A stretch of DNA of 64,000 nt, from the NCBI GenBank assembly GCA_050084515.1, contig CM114273.1:30938001-31002000 (forward strand). The letters run 5' to 3'. Below the pieces are notes generated by a model. It was not told the DNA's origin, searched no databases, and saw nothing but the letters and a program-made list of their open reading frames with translations. Source of the stretch: Blasia pusilla (taxonomy: Eukaryota; Marchantiophyta; Marchantiopsida; Blasiales). Below, in pieces: positions 1 through 13,903 of the stretch; position 1 is the first letter of the stretch; each line of letters starts with the position of its first letter. A program made the position numbers and the translations under genes.

Positions 1-47
1 GTAACAGCAGATACTACAAACCCAAGCAGTCCAGTTGATTCTTTTAC

Positions 48-3000
48 CTAAGTTTGGTTGCAGAAGAGACTGTCTTGGATGGTCTCTTTTATCATAGACT
101 ATGTGCACCTTCCTTGCCTTGCAGCAGTCTGCTATTTCGAGCAGATCAAACAATAGCAGTTCTTCATCTCCATAACCACTAAGTAGCTCAGAGATCACAT
201 TCGATGCCAGACAAGGTAGGTTACTAGTCATTTCCTGATCTACAAGTGACAAGTACCTCAAAGATTTGGCACCCAACCTTTCAGCCAGCTCATTTTCAAT
301 ATCTGGATGAACAAGTCTTCTCATTCCAGGTACACTCTTTGCCAGCCAAGGAGCATCGTTAAAGACTAGATCTTTTGCTGGCATTAAGACCCCCGATGAA
401 TCTGGTATCAACACCATCCCCATTAGGTGCTTACTTGTTGTTGTCCCTTGTAATGGCAATATTTCTGCAAGGGCCTCCAGCACTCTCAAACAGAATGTTA
501 ACTGATCTGTAGATAGAGCTGTTCCGTGTACATCTTCTGCAATGCGCTGAAGTACTTCGGCATAATCTTGTGCCCCAAATGTCTCTCGCACACCTAATGT
601 TGTGAGCAAAGTCCTGTACTCCGCAATCTCAGATGGGACAATATGCAAGTATGGATGGAAATGAGCTGGTGAGTCAAAGGCTAACTCCTTCGGAGAGACA
701 AACCCATCTCCAACCCAGACCCATTGTATTCCTTCCAGCATTGATTGCAGCATCATCATATCTTGGGATCCAACATAATCCTGCAATAATTTATAAATAG
801 CTGGAATTTCTTTGCTCAACACCACATTAATCGCACTAAGATCAGTCTTTGTTTCAACTTCTTCCTCTTCTGATTCCTTCTTCACAGCCACAGCATTCCT
901 CTTGACCACAGCGAAACCCTTCGATAGCTCAATAAGTTGCGCAGCCAGAACACTGACATTTGGACGGTGTTCCCATCCAAGATTAGAAAGAAGAGTAGCT
1001 GAATGGCATTCACCATCAAGAATGCGCATTGTTGCTGAGACTTGCCACATCTGTGACTTGGGACGCACCAACTTGGGCTGAGCAATGGGACCTGGTATAG
1101 GTTGTGGCCAAGGGAGCCCTGTCTCTGGTGGACTAGTATAGACAGGACACCAGCTGATGGTTATCAATGTTGCCCAAAAATTACTCTCAGTTTCATCACT
1201 CATAGCTTTTGGAGAAAGAGGATGCCTCAGGGGTCCTACCATTTGCTTTCTATCCAAGAATACACCAGCTGACTGTCTACTTCCGTTTGAGGTCAAGGCT
1301 GCCGGTGATGGGTATCCATTGTAGCTTCTGGATGAGCTCACCTGATTCTCAAAAACCTTGGATCCCAGCTCCACAGGCATTTCTTCAAAAGATTGTACTT
1401 CCTTAACCAGTAGATCATCATGATAACCTGACACAGGCTCTGAGACAGCCTCCAGGTCATTGAGATGGACGAGTAGAGCTTTTCCCCTTCGAACAGCTTC
1501 TTTTTCATCCAAAGTACTTATCATTTCAACTGATCTTGCACTATCCAGCAGACCCTTTCTTCCCAGCGACCTCCTTAAACCCAACTCTACCAGAACATCC
1601 AACACCTCAATAGCAGCAAATTCATTTGAGGGGAAAAAACGCTGTTTGTTCAGGAGTGTCTGCAGTTCAGGCACTCGTGGATCGTACAACCTGTGGCACA
1701 GAAGCAATTCATGATAAAGTATCTGCAACCTGACTTCCATCCACATACAACCTATCTTCATCCCACAATAGCTGTCATAATTACAAGCAGTACCTTCATT
1801 AGTCCCTCATGAAACTCGATCTCTTTGAGAAGTTAGTATATTGATTAACACACAGTGGGTTCAGTTAAATAGTCGCTTTTAAAATGTTGAGCAACAATTG
1901 ACTCAATTTCCTCTTTCTTAGAGAATATAAGAAGTGAGCTGTTGATGGGAGCTTACAAATTATAGTACTGGATGACATTTTCTCAACAACATAATTCGAA
2001 CGGCTAGCCACAATTGAGACCATAAAACCTGTCAGGGTAACATACTATCTATGATTCCAGGTAATGTGGGATTTTCTCAAAATCTTACCCTCCTGGAGCC
2101 TCAACTGCTCCCCCTTCAGTAGACACAAAAGCTAGTTGAGACAGCTTGTCGCTTATGCCTGGATCTTCTTCCACAAGTCGTGGTAGCTCATGTATAATAG
2201 TCAGCATGGCTCGGACTCTAACTTCGGGGCTCAGTTTTGAAATATTGCTGAAAACGTGATGCTGATAGAAAAGTGATTCCTTGAGTTTGTTCACTCCAAG
2301 AAACCTTGTCAGTACCTCCTCCTCTTTTGATGATTCAGCACGAACAAAATTCTCCCCCAAAAGTGCTTCATCAATGCCATCAGGCGCAAACCATCGCTTG
2401 GATTCTGGTAAATCCACAAATCTGCGTCTGCCATTTGCATGTGTACCATATGACTCAAAAACTGGCAACGCGCGCAAGACTTGGATATGTAACCCAGCCA
2501 TCGCACCAGATACAAACCACTTTGATTGGCACAAAAAGCTGCGCAGCTCCCGCAACTCACCATCGGAGGCACTACTGAACAAAGGGCCCAGTGCACGAAG
2601 GTTCCCGCCAGCAGCTGCCAACAACGCATTAAAAACACCAGTTGCTGTGGCACTGTGGACATAGTCTCCCAGGGTTGGATGCCTCAAGGTCATATCATTC
2701 CGGAGGAGGTAACAGTTTGCTTTCTGCAACACCCCAGCCATGTTTTCACTCCATCCATCATCCTTTAGGACCCTTGAATTTCTAACAGTTAGTCGTAGCA
2801 GTTGTCCATCAGAAGTTGGAAGCAATGGCCACTCTGAGAACGAGAACAAGTCTTCACAAGATGCATTTAAGAACTGCCACAGCAACTCCATCCAGGCTAA
2901 ACTTGGCTGCCCTTGCACACCAGGAGTCCAAACCACGGAATTTTTACCCCGCCATTCAGATGGAACAAGCCGTGGCAACAAATCATCAAGTACTGGACCA

Positions 3001-6000
3001 GTCAGGGGAGAAATATTTGTGAGGCCACGCTGAGCTATCTTCTGTAGTTTAATGAACAGTTCATCCTCTATTCCACAGTCCACAAGCATGTATGCAACAG
3101 CATCATGCAGGAGATCGTACTCTTCTCCACTCACTACAAGTATTCTATCTCCAGACCCTGCTTTTGCGAATGCTCCTAGCGCTCCATTTGCTAGGGGAAG
3201 AAGACCAAGGCCAGGCAGCTTTTCTGCCTCCTGCAAAGGTTCCACATCACTTAGACAGTATTTGAGAGCCAAAACCAGAACCCTCTTGTTCCCCAGACTG
3301 CGAGTTCTCCCAGCAAGCGACTTTCGCAATAAATTAGGAGTAAGATATCTCAGTGACGGGCAGTACTCCCGAAACATTGTAACTACTGTATCGGGTGCAT
3401 CAACCAGTGGAAGCCCTGCTTCTGCCAATGCCTTACCAAGCTCTTGTGCTTCAGAAAACCGGTTGTCAGGGAACACAGCACGTTTGGCTGATACCCATTT
3501 GCCTCTGCCAACAGCAGTGTGGAGGACAGGAAGATCGAGTTCCACCACACTCAAGTACAATCGGCGCAGCAAAGAGTTCCAAGGCTCTCCTATGGTATGT
3601 GTCGGCCACAAAGAATAGAACCTCTCCACTGGTCCTAGTTCAGTAGCCGCTTCAGCAAGCAGCCTGGCGTAGGCTGGCGCAGCAACATCTTCAAGAAGAC
3701 AACTGTTCCAATTTGATCGTAACTTGCCCCCTCCAGACATATCATCACCATACCATATGTCGCGACGGTTAGATGACAGCTCAAAATAACCATTCACATG
3801 CACTGGAAGGCCAGTCTTCACAGGTAAGGGTAGGAAGCAGAATGCCCGACCTTCAAAAGATGGAGCACATTTACCAACTTCCAATCCACCACTTGCCCTG
3901 GTACTCAAGTCTCCAGCCTCAGGCCCTCCCGTTGCCTGCTGATTGAGTTGTAAAGGAGCTGCAATACCCGACCAAGGAACAAAACCTCGAGTTCGATTTT
4001 CCAATGCCACAGACTGGTCTCGGGCAGCACCACCGCCTATAGCATTGCTAACAAGCCAACCTTCTGACGTTTCCAGGCCTGCCATTCGCAAAGCAATTTC
4101 AACCTTCCCACAATGCCACGGTAGTGATGTGTCAGGTGTTCTCTGCAATTTCCTGTAGAACTGCTCCTTATCAATAGGATTTTGTGGATCTCCTCGGACA
4201 AATTCATACACTTGCTTATGAGCAATGTCATGCTTATCTTTGACGTCACTGCCACGTCTTCTGGTGATCTGATATAATTCCTGCATCTCCTGAACTCCAT
4301 CTTCCCTCACATAAACTGTAATACTCGTCACATTGCGCAAGAAAAGCAACGCTTCTGCAGCACTGCTTTGAAAGGATGAAAACAATGACAAAACATCTTC
4401 AGGACTGTAAACCTCCTGTTTGATTTCACTGCTAGCAGCTGTAGAGGAGTTCCGGAGAGGAAAGCGGAACAAGGTTCCTGGGAAAGGTTTTTGCAAGTCG
4501 CATCCAAAAAGCAGATAAGGACGAAACTGATCTGGAAACTGTTCCAACAAACCCCTTCCAACAAAACTGATCTTAAGGCCAGGATGTGATGGAGTAATCC
4601 CAGGGAGATTACATGCATGAGGATCAAACATGACAAGGTTTCCACCAGATATAAAGCCTGGAATATCTGTGAAGTGATACACCGAATTGAAACCAAGGCC
4701 AAACCTACCAATGGCTGAGGGCTTTTCCAGTTTGCTATCTTGTCCAATTCGAGAGATAGCGTAAAGATCTCGTGCTGTGAATACCGAATTATTCAGGCAG
4801 TACAAAGCTGCCCCCTGCCATTCAGCCATGCGAGGCGAGAGAACAGAAGAATTTCCATACTGTGTTTTGTCAAGAAGAAAGCTCACCTCCGAGGCACCTG
4901 CGTCATCTGCATTCTGGACAAGTTCACAAAGTATTCCTGGACCATCTGCATACATCTCCACAATGTGTTTGAGCCTTGTTGTCAAAGCCTCATGTTGCCC
5001 AAATGCTTCTGCTGCCTCATGAAGACCCAAATCCATTGAATCAGCACTTTCTGCTAGTAATAACCTTCGAAGTGAACGGACCCCTAATCGCTCAGCAACA
5101 TCACTGGATATTTTTGAATGGACAAATCTTGGACCTTTGATGCTAGTTTGCCCTAAAACGGGTAAACTTTCTGAGTTGGACAACCAAGGGGCATCATTGT
5201 ACACAAGTTCAGAAGCAGGTGTAAGAATGGAACTAGCATCAGGCACATATGGAGAAAGCTGCAAGTGCAAATCAGCCAGGTGTTGAACCAACCAAATGGC
5301 TGCACTCAACTGCCGACCATCAAGAGGAGCACCACATTTGTCTTTTGCCATACTTGCAAGAACCAGAGCAAATTCTGTTGGTGTCAGAGTCTCACGTACA
5401 CCTAATTCCAGGAGGAGCTCTTTAAAAGCGGCAAGATCTGCAGGAATAACACGTAAATATGGTGCCAGGTGGAGAGGCCCACTGAAGGCCACCTCTTGCA
5501 CACTTGCAAAGCCATCCCCCACCCACACCCACCGACTTCCTTCAAGCACTGCCTTCACAATTTCCATTTCCTCAGTCTGTAGCATATTGTTGAGCAAAGT
5601 GTAGATTCGAGGTACAGCTGTTGCTAGAGCCTGACCAAGGGCTCTGTCCTCAACAACGAGATGATTTCTTCCCAGCTCCAGCAACTGAGCAGCTAAAACA
5701 CTTCCACTGAGGCCTGACGCCCAACCAAGCTTCATAGATAGCACAGAAGACCGGCATTCACCATCCAGAATTCGCATACTGGCTGAAGCTAACCACATGT
5801 CTGACTGCATCCGTACTAATTTAGGTGGAGCCACAGGACTGCCTGCTGATGGCCAAGGGAGATGGGAATGTGGAGGATGCATCAGAACTGGACACCAGCA
5901 AATTGTTGCCAGCTCGTTCCAAAATTTGCTTAAAACTGTGTCAGAGATAACGTTTGAGTCAGATAATTGAAAGCTGGTAGACACCTTCATGAATATACGC

Positions 6001-9000
6001 CCAAAAGTCTTACTTGTATCATCCTCAATTTGAAGCAACCACTTGTTTGCATTTAACTCTAGATAAGCCAGGAGGGCTCGACCACGATCACAGGCAGTCT
6101 GAGGATTGCTATTGATAAGAGCCTCTGTTTGCCTTGCACTTTGGATAACAGTTTCCGGTGTTATGCCTGTTCTTAGACCCAAACCTTGCAGCATTTCTAA
6201 AACCTCTGGAGTAGCGAAGTCTCCTGCAGGAAAGGAATCTTTGTCATCTAGAAGTGTTTGCAATTCCAAATTACGCGGATCATACAAAGCCCTCGGCATC
6301 TTCAAGCTCCCAGTGGCATTCGGGATAAAAGCCACCTGTTTTAGCATCTCCCTGATGGATGGATCTGCAGCACATAGTTGTGGTAATTCTCGCAGTACAC
6401 ACAACATCATTCGGTCACGGAGATCAGTTGGAAGTTCACTGACACGACCTAGCACTCGTCTCTTGAAGAATGCAGCTCTACTCAGACGTGTTATTCCAAG
6501 TAACCTTGTCAACACTTCAGCTTCCCTTTCAGAGCTTGCACACAAAAACTCTGGTCCAAGCAGCAACTCATCCATGTCAGCTGGAGCTAAAAAGCGCTTC
6601 GGACCACTAAGATCTACAAACAACATATCTGAAATACCTGACCCATTGTATGCTTCAAAGATAGGAAGTGCTTTAAAGACACGAAAATGAGATTCTTTCA
6701 TCTGATCCCCGATGTACCACTTTGAAAGATATAAATATTCACGCAGTTCACGTCGTTCCAAAGCTGTGACACTCTCAAACATTAGAGTCAGCCGAGGCAG
6801 CTGATTCAGCGCTGCTGCAAAAATTGCATCTAAAACGCCTGGGGCACTAGCATCGTGAACATATCGTGACAATTGAGGATGATCAATTCCCAAATCTGTT
6901 CGGAGAAATTGGCAGCCCAGTTTTATGAGTAAAATCTCCAGATTTGAGCTCCACACACCACCTCTGATCATCTTTGAGTCACCAAAAGGTCTCAATAATA
7001 GCCCTTTAGCTGATGGGAGCAGTGGCCACTCATGAAAGATAGCAAGATCTTTGCAAGAGCCTCGGAGGTATTCCCAGACAAGAGCAAACCACTCTGGCTT
7101 TGGATGTCTTGCAAATGCTTCAGGTCTCCACTCAACTTCCTGTTGATTTCTCCACTCAGCTGGCATCAAGTAAGGAAGCATATCTACTAGAAAGGCATCT
7201 GTGACAGGACAGAGATTTGTGCTGGAAAGGTGGGCTATGCTTTCAAGCCTTACAAGTAGTCTCTCAGAAATGTCCCTGTCCACAAACTTGCTGGGTATGC
7301 CATGGAACATCCTGCTTTCTAGCTCACCACAAACAAAAATGTTGCCGTGGCCTCTCTTCCCAAACACACCCAAGCCACCATCTGCCAATGGAATCAATGG
7401 CAACCCGAGGAGAACTCCAGCTGCTTCTTCATCAATGACATCTCCAAGACAGTATTCCAACAACACCAATGCAGAGCTTCTGTCAATCAATCCCCCATGC
7501 CTAACTGGCTTGGCCAACTGTGCCCTTACAGTCCTAGGTAAAACCAATTTTGGTGTAGAAACACAGTACTCAAAGAACATAGCTCTAAGTGAATCAGAAA
7601 TTCGAACAAGAGGTAGCCCTTCTGCAACTAAAGCAAGAGCAAGACCGTCAGCATCTGAAAACTCTTCATCATGGTATAAAGCTTGGATAGGAGTCACCCA
7701 TTTTCCATCTCCAGCTGCAGTGTGCAGCACTGGAAGTTCAGGCACACTGGTATAAAGGCGCTTGACCAGGGTAAGCCATGGCTCGGAGAAATTTCCAGTC
7801 GGCCATAAGGAATAATAGAGAGGACTAGGTCCAAGACCCCTAGATGCCTCCAGCAGCAATTGAGAAAAGGCAGAAGCTACCACATCCTCTAGTAGACACA
7901 CATTCCAGTCAGAGCGCAGTTTGCCTCCTCTATCCATATCTTGCCCATACCAGATATCTCTGCGATTGGATGACAGTTCAAAGTATCCATTCACATGGAC
8001 AGGCAAACCTGTCTTTGCTGGAAGCGGGAGAAAACAAAACGCACGCCCTTCAAGGCCATAAACATTCTGTGCCTGTACAAAGCAGACGAAGTATAAGAAA
8101 ATCAGAAGAATCCCTCATCCTCAAATCTGGAAAACAATATGTTCAAAGAACCATTGCAAAAATAGAGTAGCATCCAAAAAAAATCTTACAGTGCCACCTC
8201 TCTGGATCTCAGAAAATTTAAGTTCCGGAACACCACAACAACAAGAATAACAAAAAACTTGCATTAACCTTGTGACCATCACTTGAGGTAGTTGCGGCAA
8301 TGGATGCCCAAGGAACCAAGTGCAGATCATAGTCTCTGGCGGCATTTTGAGCAAGCAACCCAATTCTGCTTGATGTTGCACCCATACACTGTGCAATCAA
8401 AAAGATTCACTTCTTTTACTTCCTTTGTGTACTCCAGAAAAGGCCTCGCTGACAAAGTCTACACTAAAGATGTCATGGTTGGGCACCGGTGATAAGCCTT
8501 TGTTCTGCAAGACTTGGGCCATTGAAAGTCTTGCAAAAGCTTGTCTATGCCACCGGATCTCTGCTGATACTGATTCCACTTGACATGAATACACTAGGCT
8601 AGGACTGCCTGCACCGACCTGCCAATCATAGATTTCTATGACCTCAATATTTTTGAGAAAAAGCATAGCTGGAACTGCCTCTAAGTAGAGTTCATAGAGC
8701 AATGAACTCATATCCTCCTCCGAGTATGATTGCCTGGAAAGCCGACTATCTGCTGCCTGTTCCACACTTCTGAGAGGGAAGCGAAACAAGGTTCCTTGAT
8801 ATGGACTCTCCATATCACAACCAAATGCACAATAAGGTGTGAACTGGTCCTTGTGTCGTTGCAAAGCTGAGGAGCTCACAAAGTCAATCCTCTTTCCAGG
8901 ATTTGCAGCAGAAACTCTTGGTAGATACTTGCAGTGTGGATCAAACATAACAACATACCTCCCACTGACAAAGGACGGTAAGTCTGAAAGGTGGTAAACT

Positions 9001-10119
9001 GAATTGAAACCAACCCTGCACAAAGAACCAGCATTTGTGAGGATAAAGATGAATAATCACTCTGGAGAGAAAAAGAGGAAACCAGCAATCAAGGTTCATA
9101 TTCCACCCAAAGGCCCAAGATACAAAAAATAACCGGCTTATCTAGTGAAGAGAGAGCAAAGTGAGAGCAAAAGAAGGTCGATAGCATCAAGCAGCCGGGC
9201 ATCACCAATACCCATCATCAGCTACATCTCGTACTCGCGGTAATGCAGAGTGAATGCGTCTTGGCTCATATAATTCCATGGCGGCTCTATATCCAGTACT
9301 TCTTATACGTCTAAAAACTCTCCATATCTAATATTACCATCGAATGATCATGCTCCTACCCATACCCATATATACCCTACCGCCTCTTCATTCAACAGCG
9401 ATAGGGGACAGAAGTACGCTGTCAAGAACTCAAATATCTAGAGCATCATAAAGAAATTCAGCAAAATTATTATTTCGAAAAACGGCAGGCCATTTTTCAA
9501 GCGAGTTCCAGAGAATTAAAGATGAGCTGAGATCATGAAATGCTGTTGCTTGGGCCTTTTTTAACTGTAACTCCATAGTGCTAAGTTCCACGGTCTCCGT
9601 TTACATATTGCTCCACCCGAGCACAAAAAATTGGGGTCCGATGTAGTTTATAACAAAATGAAAATGTGACTCGACGTGTCCGAGCACAGCATTACACGGA
9701 ATGGTTGTGGCATCTATTTCTCCCGCCTGTTCTCTCTCATTTTGCGAATCGCAGATTTCTTACCCGAAACGTCCAGTCTTCCAAGCCTGCCCACGCTTTT
9801 TGCTGTCACCGATCCTGGAGATGCTTTCGAAATCCTCTTCTGCAAATTGGGCATTATTGTGAGCCAGCAAGGCGGGTCCCTGCCACTCTGCGAGTGAACT
9901 GTAAACGAGCGATTCCACGCCATGTTGCCGACGATCCAAACAAAATGAAATTTTGGTAGCTCCCGCATCATCTGCGTTCTGAATTAGCTCCTTCAGGATA
10001 GTAGTGCCTTCCGGATAATTGGCAAGAACTTCCCGGATACGTTGGGTTAGGTCCACCTTCTGACCAAAATCCTCTACGAAACTCAAACTGTGCTCCATGG
10101 AGATGCTGCTGCCGCTCAT
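48..10119 (-). CDS. Sacsin-like giant HSP90-type ATPase domain protein (5' part, 4 exons, runs off left edge)
   Basis: Four exons are supported by GT/AG sites and frame: 10119-9764, 9015-8269, 8072-2089 and 1690-48. The last ends at a GT donor (47-41), so the gene continues leftwards. About 2,910 codons are present; the Arabidopsis homologue (AT5G23110, from memory) is about 4,700 aa. Module 1 (exons 1-2) opens with an ATG at 10119 and shows the GHKL N-box ELIQNADDAGAT and the glycine box GRFGVGFNSVYHL. Module 2 (within exon 3, about 5000-4650) repeats them as ELVQNADDAGAS and GRFGLGFNSVYHF. Module 3 begins near 190-48, where the N-box asparagine/aspartate motif is replaced (EIADCC), so it is probably not ATP-binding. 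The block VHVNGYFELSSNRRDIWYG occurs twice (about 7990 and 3770). Sacsins are linked to HSP70/HSP90-type protein quality control; the plant role is poorly defined. Anomaly: exon 2 needs one extra base in a T5 run at 8397-8401 to keep frame into exon 3. Confidence 0.93.
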
Positions 10120-10850
10120 CTACAACCATCCTATTCTTTTCGCCTTCTTCCATCCTGAGCCTCTCTGCCCTTCGCTGACCCCGCCCTTTGCCTTCATTCT
10201 CAAGCCTTCTCACGGCCGGATCTCACAGGCTCTCATCCAGTCCGAATTCTCCGCCAGTCACCTGAAGATCTACTCCTGCCCCATCATCCAATTCACCTGC
10301 TCCTCTCCAATCCACTCTACCGTCCTCCCTCAATCTTATATCCTCACTAAGCTCCCATCCACCGTCAAAATTGTCCTCTCTTGCTCTCTGCCTGCTCACA
10401 GTCCTCCTTGACGTGGTCCTCACTCAACCCTCACTGCTCCCCCAGCCCGCCCCCTGCCCCCCTGCACCCCTCCCCGCCTCTCCATCCAATTCCCAATCCT
10501 CGGCATCAACCAACAATCCTGGCGGGCACGCAGGCCAGCACGCGGAGAAACAGGCAAGAAGCTGAAATTCCAATTCTCTCTCGCGCTGCCAATTCAGTCA
10601 TTCGTTCTCTCTACCTCTCCCGCTCGCTCTCGCAAAATCGACTCACATCCCAGCAGGACCCGTGATCTAGATGTCCTCAGTCTTCTTCTTCCCTCCGTGT
10701 CCACCTCTCGCCTGATCTGCCTCCGCTCTTCTCCACCCGTGTCCTTGCGCTCTCCTCCCCTACTCCCTCCAGGCGCTGCTTCCGCTCCGCTTCCTGCCTC
10801 CCCACATTTTCGACAGATATTCAAATAGTTAAATCACAGGCTCCGTGAGA
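10120..10850 (-). promoter_or_regulatory. Probable 5' UTR and promoter-proximal region of the sacsin-like gene
   Basis: The plus strand is strongly C/T-rich here (purine-rich on the transcribed minus strand), directly upstream of the sacsin ATG at 10119. Plant 5' leaders are often CT-rich, but on the mRNA-sense strand; here the sense strand is GA-rich, which is less usual. I see no clear TATA box. The short open frames on both strands follow from the compositional skew. Confidence 0.35.
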
Positions 10851-12064
10851 ATTGCCCATTCCCTCTTGTCCGCTCTTACTTAGGTCACGGTGGCAGCGAG
10901 CGAGCCACCAAGAGAGCAGAGTGAAGCCTTCCAAGCACTACTGCAGCTGCTGCTGCTACTACTACTACTACTACTGTACTGCCGCACCTGCAGTCCTAGT
11001 TCCACTGCCTCTTTTCTCCCCTGTTCTCTTCTTTCTTCTCGGATTATCGGGGTTAGGCGGTCTGGTTTCGTTTCGTCTAGGCGTGCTTCCGACGGCTTGT
11101 GTACACTCGCGGTCGGCCTAACGGCAAGTGGATGAATCCGGGGATGGGGACAGCATGGATGGATGGATGTACGTCGGCGTCATGGCTTCCGCGGACGGGG
11201 ACGAAATGGAGAGATGGACGTTCGTGTCATCGCTTGCTTTTGTTTAGTCGTGGCATGTGGACGAGCGTGGACGGTGACGGAGAGGAGGGATTAACGGATG
11301 TTCATGTCATCACTACTGTAGGCTGCGATTCGTCGGGTACTGCGGGCAGGTGTGGACGGTGAGCCAATTATGGCGAGATGGGTGAATGTTTCTAGCGTCG
11401 CGTGCTTGGTATTAGTGCGGTCCGTGCGCCAGAAGAGGAAGGCACCATTTATTTTCATTGGACCGGAGCATCTTGAAATACAGTTAAATTTTTTTATTTT
11501 GAAAAGATTACAGAGGCGACGGGAATTAAAGAAATCGAGACAAATAACGCCTAAAATAAGAGCAGAGGAGGGCGTCTCAAAAACGTCCCTTAGGCTCGGA
11601 CATACGAAGCCATAATTTTGTATATGACCAAATGCCTTGCTTATGTGCGCAGTATCGTCGGAGGTGGACGCTCACTTCTTACGGCCGGATGTCCAAGACA
11701 TATTTGCGTGTGTTTAAGTCACAGGCCCTCCACGTTATGGAATCCAACAATATGGACGTTCCTCGGACATAAATGGAAACCGTCCCTACTTTATGGTCAA
11801 GAGCTTTAAGGACGTCAAAAAGTTTACGTCCTCCAAATCAGACGCCCTAATAGATCAATTTGAACTCCTTGCCCGTTTGTATTTTTCACCCACACAAATA
11901 TATTCACTTCAGGTTTAATTTCCCTCCTCACATGTTAGAGCAGCCCGTTAAATCACTTGCATTTATGTGGAACTAATTAGTACTCGTGAGGGACCTTGCA
12001 ATGCACATTCCTGTACATATATTCGCCTGTCTTGAAATGTATACACGCTCGGGTTTAGATATAT

Positions 12065-12151
<87 letters not shown>

Positions 12152-12687
12152 CGGTTTAGGATGCCACATGTCATGCTCTAAAAGTGTCGTCATGTCAGAA
12201 ACACTCCTCGAATTATAATATCGATAGTATAATATTTTAATCTTTACTAATAAAACAAAATGCATATGTCACTAAACATCAAAATTGTTAACACGTTAAG
12301 AAAATTATTTTTTCTCGCCATACATTGCATCTCGAGGGGACATTAAGGATAAGAGAGTGAACAATTAAAGAAGGTTCTCCACTTCTCTAAATCTGATTTA
12401 GCCAAGGTAGATGAGCTATCACTCCAAATTAAATTGACATGTGCATACCTTAGTAAAATATTAAAAATAACTAATACATTGCATTTTTTACCCTCTATAG
12501 CTCTTTGGGGAGGGACTATTTGTCTTCTTTCCTATTAGATAGGGAAGAATACCCTCCAACTTTGTAATTCCCTTCTCCAATATCCCTAATTTTCTCCAAC
12601 CACTAGCCCAACTCATTATCAATCCCTACCCTTTTCTACCTCTAATATTCAAAGGAATTGAGAGACCCTATCCATACATTCTCTCTA
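10851..12687. other. Intergenic region, no gene recognised
   Basis: Contains a short trinucleotide run (CTG then CTA units, about 10944-10975), a GGA-rich stretch with a loosely repeated motif around GGACGTTCGTGTCATC (11216-11320), and a long TA microsatellite (separate entry). No conserved protein or RNA gene is evident. Confidence 0.5.
12068..12147. repeat. (TA)n microsatellite, about 80 bp
   Basis: Nearly uninterrupted TA dinucleotides, with one early interruption (ATTATAATATAT). Open frames reading Tyr-Ile repeats on the minus strand come from this repeat. Confidence 0.97.
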
Positions 12688-12740
12688 CTAGTAAGAATGC
12701 CCGAGTTATGCACATGCATAGAGTGATCTTTATTTTCTGT
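12688..12740 (-). mobile_element. Helitron-like 3' terminus (minus orientation)
   Basis: Read on the minus strand, a GTGCATAACTCGGGC-type weak hairpin is followed about 10 nt later by CTAG, with a host T next. This matches the hairpin plus CTRR ends of plant Helitrons and the better-preserved ends at 43662 and 46470. No matching 5' TC terminus was found to its right, so this is probably a fragment. Confidence 0.45.
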
Positions 12741-13128
12741 CGATTGCCTACCCCTTTCATGCCACCTCACAAAATTATTTTAACCACACAAGAGTGAAAG
12801 AAAGTGAGTGAATTAGTCACTATAAGATAGGGATAGAGCTAGTGATTGATTGACTGTTATACACAAGGGTAGACAGAAGCACATGGAAAGAGTGTTGATG
12901 TGTGTACTGTGCATCTAAAGAAATCAATTTGATAAAAAATCTAACAAGGTCTACGGAGCCTTACCCTCGTCCATACGAATGAAAATGGCAATCTCTACAA
13001 CAATTTTGCTTCATAACTTGCAAAGTTGAAGACTTTCTCAACGGTTACCATCCGCTACAGTTTCATCGCATGATAGAACAAAAAGTTGACTCAAGGCTGA
13101 AGCAACATCAAGCTCAAAACTGTCTCTG

Positions 13129-13131
13129 TGA

Positions 13132-13203
<72 letters not shown>
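13129..13203. repeat. (GT)n followed by (GA)n microsatellite
   Basis: About seven GT units run directly into about 28 GA units. The Ser-Leu repeat frame on the minus strand is a by-product. Confidence 0.97.
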
Positions 13204-13205
<2 letters not shown>

Positions 13206-13254
13206 AATGTACATTGCCATGAATGAATGCATAGAATTGCAATTGCTAGCATGA

Positions 13255-13903
13255 TGTCACATCTTTTAGGATAGATCGGTGAGATCTAGTAGAGTGCCTT
13301 TGTTAGTAGTAGAGGACAGGCTCAGTACGGCGAGGATGACCCGTTGAGGCCTCGGGAAACCTGAGAGAGCAGATTTTGCCTTCGTTTCGGCTCGTTTGGA
13401 GCCATATTGAGTAACTTACAATTTTAGGTAAGTACCATTTTGAGTATATGATTGACTTTATATTTTTGGTAAGTGGCCCTTGACCTCCTACATCAGGTCA
13501 AGAACCAAAGAGGTGACTTGGGAGCATAGGTTACCATGGAGAGAGCTTGGGAGAGGGGAGGGATATACCTCAAGGAGAGAGAGAGCTTCAGAGCTCATTC
13601 TCTCTTTGTTGAACCTCTTGGCATGAGGCGGCGGAGCTATGGTCTTGTTTGCCTTGTGTGTATAAACCTAGCCTCTCATAAGGAGAGTGGGTTTGGTTTG
13701 ACATTGAGAGAGACATGTAAGAGTGCACACATGTGAGAACTATGGTATTGTGAGAGAGATTGGATCTTATTTTATTGGAGATATTTTGGTACTTCTTGTC
13801 TCGTTGTTTGGATGCCATGAGTAAGCATGAGATCGTTTGTGTTTGTGTGTGTGTGTTCGGTGAGAGCGATGTATGTTGTGTAGCAATGTGTATGCGCATG
13901 ACA
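13255..13903 (+). mobile_element. Solo LTR of the DNMT/PHD gypsy family
   Basis: 649 bp starting TGTCACATC and ending GCGCATGACA. It aligns along its length with the LTR-like sequences at 22878-23630, 32162-32804 (reverse) and 33341-33990. Shared blocks include GATAGATCGGTGAGATCTAG, the CTCATTCTCTCTTTGTTGAA block, and the terminal unit beginning GAGATATTTTGGTACTTC. No coding internal region follows. The target duplication is unclear (ATGA before, ATGT after). Confidence 0.75.

Noticed and set aside
3052-3618. 188-codon plus-strand open frame
   Set aside because: Lies wholly antisense to the sacsin exon 3; no domain. The same holds for the plus frames at 6106-6690 and 7201-7755.
9016-9763. 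Gene in the first sacsin intron
   Set aside because: 748-bp intron with GT/AG borders; no coding similarity inside.
11963-12265. 100-codon minus-strand open frame
   Set aside because: Its body is a Tyr-Ile run translated from the TA microsatellite.
13038-13232. 64-codon minus-strand open frame
   Set aside because: Ser-Leu run from the GA microsatellite.
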